A stretch of 52,457 nt of DNA from Planctomycetota bacterium (GTDB taxonomy: Bacteria; Planctomycetota; Brocadiia; SM23-32; JAKLEA01). The notes below the pieces were generated by a model. It saw nothing but the letters and a program-made list of their open reading frames with translations, searched no databases and was not told where the DNA came from. Positions within the stretch are counted from its first letter, which is position 1. The number at the start of each line of letters is the position of its first letter. The stretch lies in the NCBI GenBank assembly GCA_022711755.1, contig JAKLEA010000033.1, forward strand, positions 1-52,457. Reading direction: 5' to 3'. Below are positions 26,365 through 35,642 of the stretch, in pieces. The translations under genes were made by a program, and so were the position numbers.

Positions 26365-26739
26365 CACAAACAAAAAGTAGGGTGGGTGCCGTCTCGCTCC
26401 GAGACGCCCCGCGCCCGCGAGGTGTCCTGTCCCATCTCCCGTCGTCCTGACCGTCAGGATATAGAGGCCATCATGGATACCCCCCTATTATGGGACTATC
26501 CACCCTTCAGGTGGGAGGACATGCCCGACGGATATGTTATGGCCATGCCCCTATCGCCGCGAAAAAAAACTTTTTTACGGAACGAAGCCATTCGCGACCT
26601 CCCATTTCCGCGCGGATGCGGTGCGCTCATCTCTCGTAATGAGCAATGGTAAATCCCGCCCCCGGAGCGTAAAATATCGTTCTGGCGACTCATGCGCATG
26701 GAATACGTGTTTCGACAGCGCGGATGGACGGAGACGAGC
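26365..26739. other. 375-bp non-coding stretch with repeat copy B
   Basis: It contains hairpin CGTCTCG-CTC-CGAGACG (26390-26406), a CCTGA/TCAGG hairpin near 26449, a CCACC/GGTGG hairpin near 26500 and the repeat at 26533-26603. No gene is visible; the short frame 26356-26652 is made of these repeats. The ribosome binding site of the next gene (GGAG, 26729-26732) lies at the end. Confidence 0.55.
26533..26603. repeat. Dispersed intergenic repeat, copy B
   Basis: It matches 749-813 in the order TGTTATG, GGCCATGC, CCT, AAAAC, TTTTTACG, AACGAAGCCATT. It has CGGAACGAAGCCA at 26578-26590 where copy A has CGAAACGAAGCCA. Confidence 0.6.
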
Positions 26740-29700
26740 ATGAAGAAAACATCAGGCGGGCGCGGGTTGGCGGTCATCGCGGGGTTGGTCTTATCTCTGT
26801 GGATTTCGGGCGTGGCGCGGGCGGCGGACGCGATTGACGCCGTCTACGCGAAGAAGGCGACATGGCAGGAGACCATGTTCGCGGCGCGGGGGGCGGTTTC
26901 GGATTATGAGAAAAAGCTGTCAGATGACGGATTCCAGCCCATGCGCTCGAAGCTGCTCAAGGGTGGGCAGGAGCCTGAAAGGATGGTTGTTGACGTCCGT
27001 GGGTTGAAGGACCTCTGGCTGACGGCGGACGTCGGGCCGGATACCTACAACTACGATCAGACGATCTGGGCGGAGCCGTGCCTTTACGACAAGAGCGGCA
27101 AGGCCTACAGGCTGACTGATCTGATGGCGGAGTCGGTCAAGGTAGGCTGGGGGGAGCTGATTGTTAATCGGGATCACACCGGGGAGGCGCTGAGGATCGG
27201 TTCGCGGAAGTTCTCATTCGGTTTCTGGGCGCACGCGCCGAGTTCGCTGCATTTCCGGCTGGACGGGAAGTATGAGCGTTTCGAGGCGTGGGTCGGCGTC
27301 AGCGTCGCCGCCGGGGCGAACGGAAGTTCACAGTTCGAGGTCAGCGACCGGGCGGAAGGCCCGCAACTGTTGGACAGGGTCTGGGACCGGCTTGAGAGGG
27401 ATTTTCCCGCCCACGAATGCCTGACGCAGATGCGTTGGGAGAGGGAGGACGGGATATGGGACAACGCGATCGAGGGCGGGGATTACGGGCGGCTTGCGGG
27501 GCGTTACGCCGCGGCTTCCGGGCGGATTCCTTCACTAGGCGAGAAGGCCGGGGCGGCGTCAACCGCAGCCGGCGATGAAGCGGGAATGGCCAGGGTCAGG
27601 GCGCTTTACTACGAATCCCGCTCGGTTGACGAGAAACTGGCCGAGGCGAAGGCGCGGTTGATCACGATGGATCCGCTTGCGCTGAAGCTGGCGGCGGAGG
27701 ATTTGCGCGAGACCTTCGGGGAGGCTTATCGCTGCAACGCGGATGCGCTGAAAAAGGTTGCCGGGCTTGAAGCGGAACTGGCGGAAGTCCGGGACCGCAT
27801 TGACCGCCGCGATCCGGGGGCGCTTGAGGCGGCGGACGCGATATACAGGCTCCAGCGCGAAATCCTGCTCTCCAATCCGCTGATTGATTTCGACTCCATA
27901 CTGCTGGTCAGGCGCGGGGAGCGCGGGCCGAGCCTCGGCCTGCCGCAGAACTGGCAGGGCAACTGCGTGTTGCCGCCGACGGGGTATGACGACTCGATCG
28001 TCGCGCTGAAATCGCCGGGGACCGGCAACGAAATGACCGTAATTTTCCGTCCGGAAGGCGGCAGGTTCACGGGGGACGTTGACCTGAATTACGACGCCGA
28101 CCGGATGCTTTTCTCGATGATCGGGAGCAGGGACAGGTGGCAGATCTGGGAAATCGGGGTGGACGGCAGGGGCCTGCGGCAGGTGACGCCCGGCGAGGAG
28201 CCGGACGTGGACAACTACGACGCCTGTTACCTGCCCGACGGACGGATCATATACGACTCCACCGCGGGGATGGCGGGAGTGCCGTGCGTTTCCGGCAGCT
28301 CATTCGTGGCCAACCTGTTCATCATGGACGGCGACGGGAAGAACGCGCGGCGACTGTGTTTCGATCAGGATCACGACTGGTGTCCGACGGTCCTGAACAA
28401 CGGGCGGATTCTTTATTCAAGGTGGGAATACACGGACACGCCGCACTCGAACACGCGGCTCCTGTTCCACATGAATCCGGACGGGACGGAGCAAATGGAG
28501 TATTACGGGAGCAATTCATACTGGCCGAACTCGACGTTCTACGCCCGGCCGATACCGAACCATCCGACGAAGGTTGTGGGGATCGCCTCCGGCCATCACG
28601 GCGTGGCGCGGATGGGAGAGATGGTGATTTTCGATCCGGCGGTGGGGCGCAATGAGGCGGACGGGGCCGTGCAGCGGATTCCGGGCAGGGGGAAGGAGGT
28701 TGTCGCTGAGGTGCGCGACGCGCTTGTTGACGGGTCATGGCCGAAATTCCTTCATCCGTATCCCCTGAGCGAGAAATATTTCCTGGTTTCATGCAAACCA
28801 ACGCCACAATCGGAATGGGGCGTCTACCTGGTTGACGTCTTCGACAACATGCTGCTGCTCAAGGAGGAGCCGGGATATGCGCTGCTGGAGCCGCTTCCGC
28901 TGAGAAAGACACCCAGGCAGCCGGCGATGCCGGACAAGGCGAAGCCGGGGGAGAAAGAGGCGACGGTCTACCTGACGGACATTTACGCCGGGCCGGGGTT
29001 GACGGGAATCCCGCGCGGGGAGGTCAAGGCGCTGCGCGTCTTTACCTACGTCTACAGTTACCGATACATGGGCGGATTGCTGGGCTGCATCGGCATGGAC
29101 GGGCCGTGGGACATCCGGCGCGTGATAGGAACCGTGCCGGTGGAGGAGGACGGATCGGCGCTGTTCAAGATTCCCGCTAATACGCCGGTGGCGCTCCATC
29201 CGCTGGATGCGGAGGGCAAGTCGCTGCAGCAGATGCGGAGCTGGTTCACGGCCATGCCGGGGGAGGTGATCTCCTGCACGGGCTGCCACGAGAGGCAGAA
29301 CCAGACGCCGCAGCCGCGACCGACGATGGCATCCGCCAAAGGCCCCGCAGAGATTCAGCCCTGGCGCGGGCCGGTTCGCGGGTTCAGCTTCAAGAGGGAG
29401 GTCCAGCCCGTGCTGGATCGGCACTGCGTCGCCTGCCACAACGGAAAGGCGGGCGCGGACGGCAAGGTCATTGCCGACCTGCGCGGGACGGGCATGATTA
29501 CCGACTGGAATTCCGAGATTTCCGGGCATTGCTCCCCGGGCATCGGCGGCAAGTTTTCCGTCTCCTACGCCGAGCTGCATCGCTTCGTGCGGCGCCCCGG
29601 GATCGAGAGCGATTACCACATGTTCGTCCCCATGGACTACCATGCCGATACGACGGAGCTTGCACAGATGCTGCGCAAGGGGCATTACGGGGTTGATCTG

Positions 29701-30864
29701 GACGCGGAGTCGTGGGATCGCCTTGTCACATGGATTGACATGAACGCGCCGTATCACGGCACATGGACGGAGATCATGGGCGCGCCGAGGGTGAGGGAGA
29801 TTTCGGACAGGCGGCGCGAGCTGCTTGTGAAGTATGCCGGGCATGACGACGATGAGGAGTTGATAGTCGAGACAGCGACGATTCCGAAGGAAGCGATCAT
29901 GCCGGCGCCTTTAGCGGCGCCGAAAGAAATCCCGGCCTGCGCGGGGTGGCCGTTCGGCGAGGCCGAAGCGAAGGGCAGGCAGGCGCTTGCGGGCGGAACG
30001 ACAAGGCGGGTGAAGCTGGCCAGCGGCGTTGATATTGAAATGGTTCTGATCCCGGCGGGGGAGTTCGTAATGGGGAGCGCGGCGGGGCATCCGGATGAGC
30101 TTCCGATGACGCGCGTGAAGATTGAGGCCCCGTTCTGGCTTTCGACGACGGAAATCACCAACGAGCAGTTCCGCCTTTACGATTCCACGCACGACAGCCG
30201 GCACGAATCCAAGCACGGCTACCAGTTCGGGATTCACGGTTATCCGTTGAACAATCCGCGCCAGCCGGTAGTCAGGATTTCATGGGAACAGGCGATGGGA
30301 TTCTGCGACTGGCTTTCCGGGAAGGTCGGAGAACGATGCAACCTTCCGACCGAAGCGCAGTGGGAATACGCCTGCCGGGCCGGGACGGACACGCCATTCT
30401 ATTATGGCGACATGAATGCCGACTTCTCCGGATTCGCCAACCTGGCGGACAAATCCATTGAGAATTTTGCGAGCAACCCCTACACGCTTTGGGAGCCGAT
30501 CCCGAATCCGAACAAGTATGACGACTGGATTCCGCAGGATGACCGCTTTAACGATCGGGAGACGCTTTCTGCGGAGGTCGGCAAGTACAGACCGAACGCA
30601 TGGGGATTGAAGGACATGCATGGCAACGTCTGGGAATGGACGATGAGCGCGATGCGGGCGTATCCGTACGCCGGGGATGACGGGCGCAACGACCGTAATG
30701 CGGCGGAAAACCGCGTAGTCAGAGGCGGGTCGTGGTATGACCGTCCGATGCGCTCAACGTCTTCATACAGGCTTTCGTATCGCCACTATCAGCGGGTGTT
30801 TAACGTTGGTTTCAGGGTCGCCTGCCCAGCGGCCGGTCAGACCGCAAAGAGAGAAGAGAAATGA
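26740..30864 (+). CDS. Secreted NPCBM / beta-propeller / di-haem / formylglycine-enzyme-like fusion
   Basis: The product is 1374 residues from ATG 26740, chosen for the signal peptide directly after it (MKKTSGGRGLAVIAGLVLSL...ARA) and GGAG 7 bases upstream. Residues about 60-205 resemble an NPCBM carbohydrate-binding module (FSFGFWAHAPSSLHF). Residues about 400-780 are a WD40/PD40-type propeller like the middle of hydrazine-synthase-alpha-related proteins (DLNYDADRMLFSM, YDACYLPDGRIIYDS). Two c-type haem motifs follow: CTGCH (C846, C849, H850) and CVACH (C896, C899, H900). Residues about 1085-1365 are a formylglycine-generating-enzyme-type domain (MVLIPAGEFVMGS, LPTEAQWEYACRAG, DMHGNVWEW, RVVRGGSW). 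A periplasmic sugar-binding redox enzyme is an inference. It overlaps the GH95 gene by 4 bases. Confidence 0.88.
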   Translation: MKKTSGGRGLAVIAGLVLSLWISGVARAADAIDAVYAKKATWQETMFAARGAVSDYEKKLSDDGFQPMRSKLLKGGQEPERMVVDVRGLKDLWLTADVGPDTYNYDQTIWAEPCLYDKSGKAYRLTDLMAESVKVGWGELIVNRDHTGEALRIGSRKFSFGFWAHAPSSLHFRLDGKYERFEAWVGVSVAAGANGSSQFEVSDRAEGPQLLDRVWDRLERDFPAHECLTQMRWEREDGIWDNAIEGGDYGRLAGRYAAASGRIPSLGEKAGAASTAAGDEAGMARVRALYYESRSVDEKLAEAKARLITMDPLALKLAAEDLRETFGEAYRCNADALKKVAGLEAELAEVRDRIDRRDPGALEAADAIYRLQREILLSNPLIDFDSILLVRRGERGPSLGLPQNWQGNCVLPPTGYDDSIVALKSPGTGNEMTVIFRPEGGRFTGDVDLNYDADRMLFSMIGSRDRWQIWEIGVDGRGLRQVTPGEEPDVDNYDACYLPDGRIIYDSTAGMAGVPCVSGSSFVANLFIMDGDGKNARRLCFDQDHDWCPTVLNNGRILYSRWEYTDTPHSNTRLLFHMNPDGTEQMEYYGSNSYWPNSTFYARPIPNHPTKVVGIASGHHGVARMGEMVIFDPAVGRNEADGAVQRIPGRGKEVVAEVRDALVDGSWPKFLHPYPLSEKYFLVSCKPTPQSEWGVYLVDVFDNMLLLKEEPGYALLEPLPLRKTPRQPAMPDKAKPGEKEATVYLTDIYAGPGLTGIPRGEVKALRVFTYVYSYRYMGGLLGCIGMDGPWDIRRVIGTVPVEEDGSALFKIPANTPVALHPLDAEGKSLQQMRSWFTAMPGEVISCTGCHERQNQTPQPRPTMASAKGPAEIQPWRGPVRGFSFKREVQPVLDRHCVACHNGKAGADGKVIADLRGTGMITDWNSEISGHCSPGIGGKFSVSYAELHRFVRRPGIESDYHMFVPMDYHADTTELAQMLRKGHYGVDLDAESWDRLVTWIDMNAPYHGTWTEIMGAPRVREISDRRRELLVKYAGHDDDEELIVETATIPKEAIMPAPLAAPKEIPACAGWPFGEAEAKGRQALAGGTTRRVKLASGVDIEMVLIPAGEFVMGSAAGHPDELPMTRVKIEAPFWLSTTEITNEQFRLYDSTHDSRHESKHGYQFGIHGYPLNNPRQPVVRISWEQAMGFCDWLSGKVGERCNLPTEAQWEYACRAGTDTPFYYGDMNADFSGFANLADKSIENFASNPYTLWEPIPNPNKYDDWIPQDDRFNDRETLSAEVGKYRPNAWGLKDMHGNVWEWTMSAMRAYPYAGDDGRNDRNAAENRVVRGGSWYDRPMRSTSSYRLSYRHYQRVFNVGFRVACPAAGQTAKREEK

Positions 30865-33320
30865 AAGGTCAAATAATGTTTGCGATGGCAGCAGTTCTGG
30901 CGGCGGCCCATACCGCATCAGCGGAAACCGCCGTTGAGTCGGGGAAGACGCCCATGGTTCTCTGGTATACCGCGCCTGCAGACGAATGGACTGACGCCCT
31001 GCCGGTCGGCAACGGGCGTCTGGGCGCGATGGTTTTCGGCGGGGTGGAAAAGGAGCGGTTGCAGCTCAACGAAGACACCCTTTGGTCGGGCGGACCGCAG
31101 GACGCCGACAATCCGGGCGCGCTCGAACACCTTGAAGAGGTCCGGAACCTTATTCATCAGGGCAAGTTCGAGGAGGCGCAGAAGCTGACTATCGAGACGA
31201 TGGTCTGCAAGGGCGCCGGATCGGGGCACGGCAATGGGGTGGATGTGCCGTTCGGCTCGTATCAGACGCTCGGTGACATCAGGCTTGAGTTTCCGAAGTC
31301 GGGAAAGGCGGAGGGTTACAGGCGGGAGCTTGACCTTGACACCGCCATCACGTCGGTCAGCTACAACTCCGGCGGGATTGCATATCGCCGGGAAATCTTC
31401 AGCAGCGCTCCGGATCAGGTTCTCGTCGCGCGTCTGACATGCGACAAGCCGGGCGGGATTTCCGTGAAGGTTCGCCTTGAGCGCGACCCGAGGAGCAGTT
31501 CGAGACGCTGGAAGAACGATTCAAAGATCGAGCCATTTGCCGAAAGCGAGGAAAAAGAGCAGGCGGTGGTTGCAAGCATCGCCGAGCCGGGATTGCTGGT
31601 CATGTCCGGTAGGACGTGGCTGGGCAAGGGAATGCTCTACCACGCCGCGCTCAAGGTCGTGAACGAGGGCGGAACACTGGACGGCGGCGGGGATTCGATC
31701 AGCGTGACGGGAGCCAATGCGGTGACACTTCTGCTTTCAGCCGCCACCGATTACCGCGGCGACAAACCGGAAAACAAGAGTCGGGCGGCGATAACGGCGA
31801 CCGCGGGGAAGAGCTATGAGGAATTGCGGAGGGCGCATGTCGCGGATTACCGGCGGCTATACAGGCGCGTCGCGATTGACCTGGGCGAGAACGAGTTGGC
31901 GAAGCTTCCCACGGACGATCGGCTGGTTGCCGTCAAGAAGGGCGCGTCGGACCCGCATCTGGAAGCGCTTTACTTCCAGTACGGACGCTATCTGCTGATC
32001 TCCAGTTCGCGTCCGGGGGACATGCCGGCGAACCTTCAGGGAATCTGGTGCGATCATTTCCAGGGGCCGTGGAACTGCGATTACCATCACAACATCAACG
32101 ACCAGATGAATTACTGGCCGGCGGAGGTCGGGAACCTGGCCGAATGCCACAAGCCTTTCCTGGAATACATTGATTCGCTCAGGGCGCCTGGACGAAAGAC
32201 AGCCAAGATTCACTACGGCGCCCGGGGCTGGGTCTGCCATACGATTTCGAACGTCTGGGGTTTCACGTCGCCGGGAGAGCATCCGGGCTGGGGGCAGTTC
32301 ACATGCGCCGCCGGGTGGCTCTGCCTGCATCTCTGGGAGCATTACGATTTCGGGCGCGATAAGGAGTATCTGCGCAATGCGTATCCGATCATGAAGGAAT
32401 CTGCGCAATTCTACCTCGATTTCCTGATTCCCGAGAAGAAGCGCGGATGGCTTGTGACAAGCCCGTCAAATTCCCCGGAAAACGCCTTTAGGACGAGCGA
32501 CGGCCAGAAGGCGAACGTCTGCATGGGGCCTTCGATGGACATGCAGATCATCCGGGACCTTTTCAGCAACTGCATTGAAGCCTCGCAGATTCTTGGAATT
32601 GACGAAGAGTTTCGCGGGGAGTTGGAATCGGCGCGGGCGAAGCTGGCCCCGCCGCAGATCGGCAAACACGGACAGCTTCAGGAGTGGTTGGAGGATTTTG
32701 ACGAGCCGGAGCCGGGGCATCGCCACATGTCCCACCTGTTCGCGCTGCATCCCGGCAGGCAGATCACGCTGCGCGGGACGCCTGAACTGGCCAAGGCCGT
32801 CAGGACTTCTCTGGAGCGGCGGCTGGCAAGCGGGGGGGGGCATACGGGATGGAGCCGGGCGTGGATCATAAATTTCTGGGCGCGCCTGGAGGACGGCGAC
32901 AAGGCGCGAGAGAACGCGCAGGCCCTGCTGGCGAAATCAACTCTGCACAACCTCTTCGACAATCACGCGCCGTTCCAGATTGACGGCAACTTCGGCGGCG
33001 CGGCAGGCATCGCGGAAATGCTTCTCCAGAGCCACGCGGGTGAGTTGAACCTTCTGCCGGCGCTGCCGTCCGGGTGGCCGGAAGGGAGCGTCAAGGGATT
33101 GAGGGGGAGGGGTGGATTCGAGGTTGACATCGCATGGAAGGGCGGGAAGCCGGCGTCCGTAACTGTGCGTTCGACATGCGGCGGGGAATGCAAGATACGG
33201 GCGCGGGTCCCCGCCGCTGTAATGCGCGGGAAGGAGAAAATCGCTTTCCGGAGTCCCGAAGACGGCGTGGTCAGCTTCGCGACTGAAGCCGGCGCGGAAT
33301 ACAACCTCGTTGCGCAATAG
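30861..33320 (+). CDS. Secreted GH95 alpha-L-fucosidase
   Basis: The 819-residue product has a signal peptide (MAAVLAAAHTASA) and all landmarks of inverting family 95. The N-terminal domain opens ALPVGNGRLGAMVFGG, and LNEDTLWSGGP follows. The (alpha/alpha)6 barrel has N411 and N413 in HHNINDQMNYWP, the Glu E540 in SNSPENAF and the Asp D708 in FQIDGNFGG. These correspond in motif to the four catalytic residues known in AfcA. It removes alpha-1,2-linked fucose; some members act on galactose. Length is normal. It starts inside the stop codon of the upstream fusion gene (ATGA), so the two are coupled. Confidence 0.94.
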   Translation: MKGQIMFAMAAVLAAAHTASAETAVESGKTPMVLWYTAPADEWTDALPVGNGRLGAMVFGGVEKERLQLNEDTLWSGGPQDADNPGALEHLEEVRNLIHQGKFEEAQKLTIETMVCKGAGSGHGNGVDVPFGSYQTLGDIRLEFPKSGKAEGYRRELDLDTAITSVSYNSGGIAYRREIFSSAPDQVLVARLTCDKPGGISVKVRLERDPRSSSRRWKNDSKIEPFAESEEKEQAVVASIAEPGLLVMSGRTWLGKGMLYHAALKVVNEGGTLDGGGDSISVTGANAVTLLLSAATDYRGDKPENKSRAAITATAGKSYEELRRAHVADYRRLYRRVAIDLGENELAKLPTDDRLVAVKKGASDPHLEALYFQYGRYLLISSSRPGDMPANLQGIWCDHFQGPWNCDYHHNINDQMNYWPAEVGNLAECHKPFLEYIDSLRAPGRKTAKIHYGARGWVCHTISNVWGFTSPGEHPGWGQFTCAAGWLCLHLWEHYDFGRDKEYLRNAYPIMKESAQFYLDFLIPEKKRGWLVTSPSNSPENAFRTSDGQKANVCMGPSMDMQIIRDLFSNCIEASQILGIDEEFRGELESARAKLAPPQIGKHGQLQEWLEDFDEPEPGHRHMSHLFALHPGRQITLRGTPELAKAVRTSLERRLASGGGHTGWSRAWIINFWARLEDGDKARENAQALLAKSTLHNLFDNHAPFQIDGNFGGAAGIAEMLLQSHAGELNLLPALPSGWPEGSVKGLRGRGGFEVDIAWKGGKPASVTVRSTCGGECKIRARVPAAVMRGKEKIAFRSPEDGVVSFATEAGAEYNLVAQ

Positions 33321-33382
33321 CGTCCCGTGGAATGCGAGAGTCCGCGCTGGAGCCGGGCCTGAAAACGCCTGAGGCATTGAGC

Positions 33383-35557
33383 ATGAAATTGATATCCATT
33401 CTCGTCTTTTGCGCGGCGCTATTTTGCGTTCCTGCCGGAGAAGCCGGTGGCGGGGAAATCGCATTCTGGTTCCCTTTTGACGAAGACAGCCGCCTGCCTG
33501 ACGGAGTTGTTTGCGAGAGAGTAAAGCCTGAAACGCTCGTTTTAGAGAATGCCGCCGAAACGACATCAAGACCGGGACATGCGGCTATCGGATCGGGGTG
33601 TCTTGAATTCACCGGGCTTCCGGACAAACTCAGCGCCGCCGTCATCCCCGGCGCGTCGAAATTCGGAAAATCCTTCACGCTGGCCGCGTTCGTGAATGAT
33701 AGCGACAACCGCTTCGCGCGCTTGTTCACAACCTATCGAGGCGGGGGACCGCCGCAGGCAGGGGAGCTTGTCTTCGACTTCGATCCGAGCGGCGAGACGG
33801 TGTCGGGGTTGCGTTTTGTGCTGGGTGAAAGAGAGATTCAGTCCAAACTCGCGCGCTTCAGCGATGACGACTGGCATCACATGGCCGTCACGTATGACAA
33901 CGGCGCTGTCGCTCTGTATCTGGACGGCGTCGAGGTTGCGCGGGACAGCCTGCCGTCCGGCGACGTCGTCCTGAATCGCGATCTCCGCATCGGCGAGGAC
34001 GCCGGCGGAGCGGTCAACGAGCAATTGCGCGGGCGCGTTGACGACGTTCTGGTTCTCGGACGCGCGCTGAACTCCGAGCAGATAAAGGCCCTCAGCGAGC
34101 GCGGGCCGGGGCGGAAGAAGTTTGAATTCGCGGCGGATGCCGCCAGGAAGGGGCTGGACAAGATGCCGGAACTTGGGACGCGGCGCGAGGTGTTTGTTGA
34201 CGGTTACCTCATTGAAAGGATGCAGGGTGCCTCGTTGACGCAGCACAGGCCGGTCCCCGCCGGCGTCGCCATCGGATGCGACCGCCCGTGGGAGGGGAAA
34301 CACAACTTCGCTTACTGCACCGTGATGAAGGACGGCGACATTTACCGCGCGTATTACCGCAGCATTCCCAAACTCGGCGCTGACGGCGACGCCGGGGAGT
34401 TCTACTGCTACGCCGAATCGAAGGACGGAATCGCGTGGGAGAAGCCGAATCTCGGTCTTTATGAGATCATGGGGACGAAGGACAACAACGTCATTCTGGC
34501 GCAGTGTCCGCCATTCACGCACAATTTCGCCCCCTTCCGCGATGACCGTCCGGACGTCCCCGCCGCCGAGAAATACAAGGCCCTCGGCGGGATTTCCACA
34601 AGCAATCTGGTCGCGTTCGTCTCCCCCGACGGCATTCACTGGAAAAAGCTGCGCGATGAGCCGGTATTCAGGGACGATGGCTGGGTCTTCGACTCGCAGA
34701 ACGTCGCATTCTGGTCCGAGACGGAGAAATGCTACGTCCTCTACTATCGCAAATGCCCGCAGGGCGTCCGCGCAATCGCAAGGGCGACCTCTGCGGATTT
34801 CCTGAACTGGTCGGCGCCGGAGATGATGTTCTACAGTAATACCGGCTCGACGAAGCCCGACTACAACCTTTACATCAACCAGACGGAGCCGTATTTCCGC
34901 GCCCCGCACATCTATGTCTCCACCGCCGCCCGCTTCATGCCGGGACGCCGCGCAATAACGGACGCTGAGTTCTCCGGATTGAAGGCCGATCCGGATTGCC
35001 CCTGGCTCAAGGACGATTGTTCGGATGCAGTGCTGATGACCACGCGCGGCGGGACGTGGTACGACTGCTCGTTCCCGGAGGCGTTCATACGCCCCGGCCC
35101 CGGCGCGGGCAACTGGGTGTCGCGCACGAATTATCCCGCGCGCGGGATTGTCCCGACGGGTGACGGCGGGATGTCCGTCTACGCCAGCGGCTACAACGGG
35201 CAGGAGAACTGCTGCCTCAACCGTTTCGTCTGGCGGCTTGACGGATTCGCGTCGGTCCATGCGTCTTACGCCGGCGGGGAGATGACGACCCGGCCGCTGA
35301 CGTTTGGCGGCAGGAACCTTGAGATTAATTACGCGACTTCTGCGGCGGGAGGAATCAGGATCGAGATTCAGGAAGAGGACGGAACGCCGATCAAGGGTTT
35401 CTCCCTGACCGAATGTCCGGAGATCATTGGCGACAGGATCGCGTATACGGTTTTCTGGAAGGACGGTTCCGATCTGTCGGCGCTTGCCGGTCGGCCGGTG
35501 CGACTTCGTTTCGTGATGAAGGACGCGGATTTGTATTCGCTCAGGTTCCGCGAATAA
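33383..35557 (+). CDS. Secreted LamG-domain plus five-bladed-propeller glycosidase-like protein
   Basis: The product is 724 residues from ATG 33383, preferred over the upstream start because a signal peptide follows it (MKLISILVFCAALFCVPAGEA) and GAGG lies 8 bases before. Residues about 30-240 form a LamG/concanavalin-like sandwich (WHHMAVTYDNGAVALYLDG). From about 270 a GH43/GH32-like beta propeller follows, with blade repeats such as YAESKDGIAWEKPNLGLYE, AFVSPDGIHWKKL and ARATSADFLNWS. Catalytic residues could not be assigned with confidence. The role is probably recognition and trimming of a sugar polymer beside the GH95 enzyme. The 564-residue antisense frame 33566-35260 is a shadow. Confidence 0.83.
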   Translation: MKLISILVFCAALFCVPAGEAGGGEIAFWFPFDEDSRLPDGVVCERVKPETLVLENAAETTSRPGHAAIGSGCLEFTGLPDKLSAAVIPGASKFGKSFTLAAFVNDSDNRFARLFTTYRGGGPPQAGELVFDFDPSGETVSGLRFVLGEREIQSKLARFSDDDWHHMAVTYDNGAVALYLDGVEVARDSLPSGDVVLNRDLRIGEDAGGAVNEQLRGRVDDVLVLGRALNSEQIKALSERGPGRKKFEFAADAARKGLDKMPELGTRREVFVDGYLIERMQGASLTQHRPVPAGVAIGCDRPWEGKHNFAYCTVMKDGDIYRAYYRSIPKLGADGDAGEFYCYAESKDGIAWEKPNLGLYEIMGTKDNNVILAQCPPFTHNFAPFRDDRPDVPAAEKYKALGGISTSNLVAFVSPDGIHWKKLRDEPVFRDDGWVFDSQNVAFWSETEKCYVLYYRKCPQGVRAIARATSADFLNWSAPEMMFYSNTGSTKPDYNLYINQTEPYFRAPHIYVSTAARFMPGRRAITDAEFSGLKADPDCPWLKDDCSDAVLMTTRGGTWYDCSFPEAFIRPGPGAGNWVSRTNYPARGIVPTGDGGMSVYASGYNGQENCCLNRFVWRLDGFASVHASYAGGEMTTRPLTFGGRNLEINYATSAAGGIRIEIQEEDGTPIKGFSLTECPEIIGDRIAYTVFWKDGSDLSALAGRPVRLRFVMKDADLYSLRFRE

Positions 35558-35642
35558 GGACCTTTGCTGTTCGAGATGAACCCAAAAGACACTAAAACAC
35601 GAAGATCAGACGTGGTAAAGAACGAATAACGGAGAGATTGGG

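Noticed and set aside
28789..29844. 351-residue minus-strand frame
   Set aside because: It lies wholly within the di-haem/FGE fusion gene and shows no domain; it is a codon-position shadow.
33566..35260. 564-residue open frame on the minus strand
   Set aside because: It is antisense to the LamG/propeller gene, whose product has a signal peptide and clear domains. The frame gives Arg/Val-rich, domainless sequence typical of GC-rich shadow frames.
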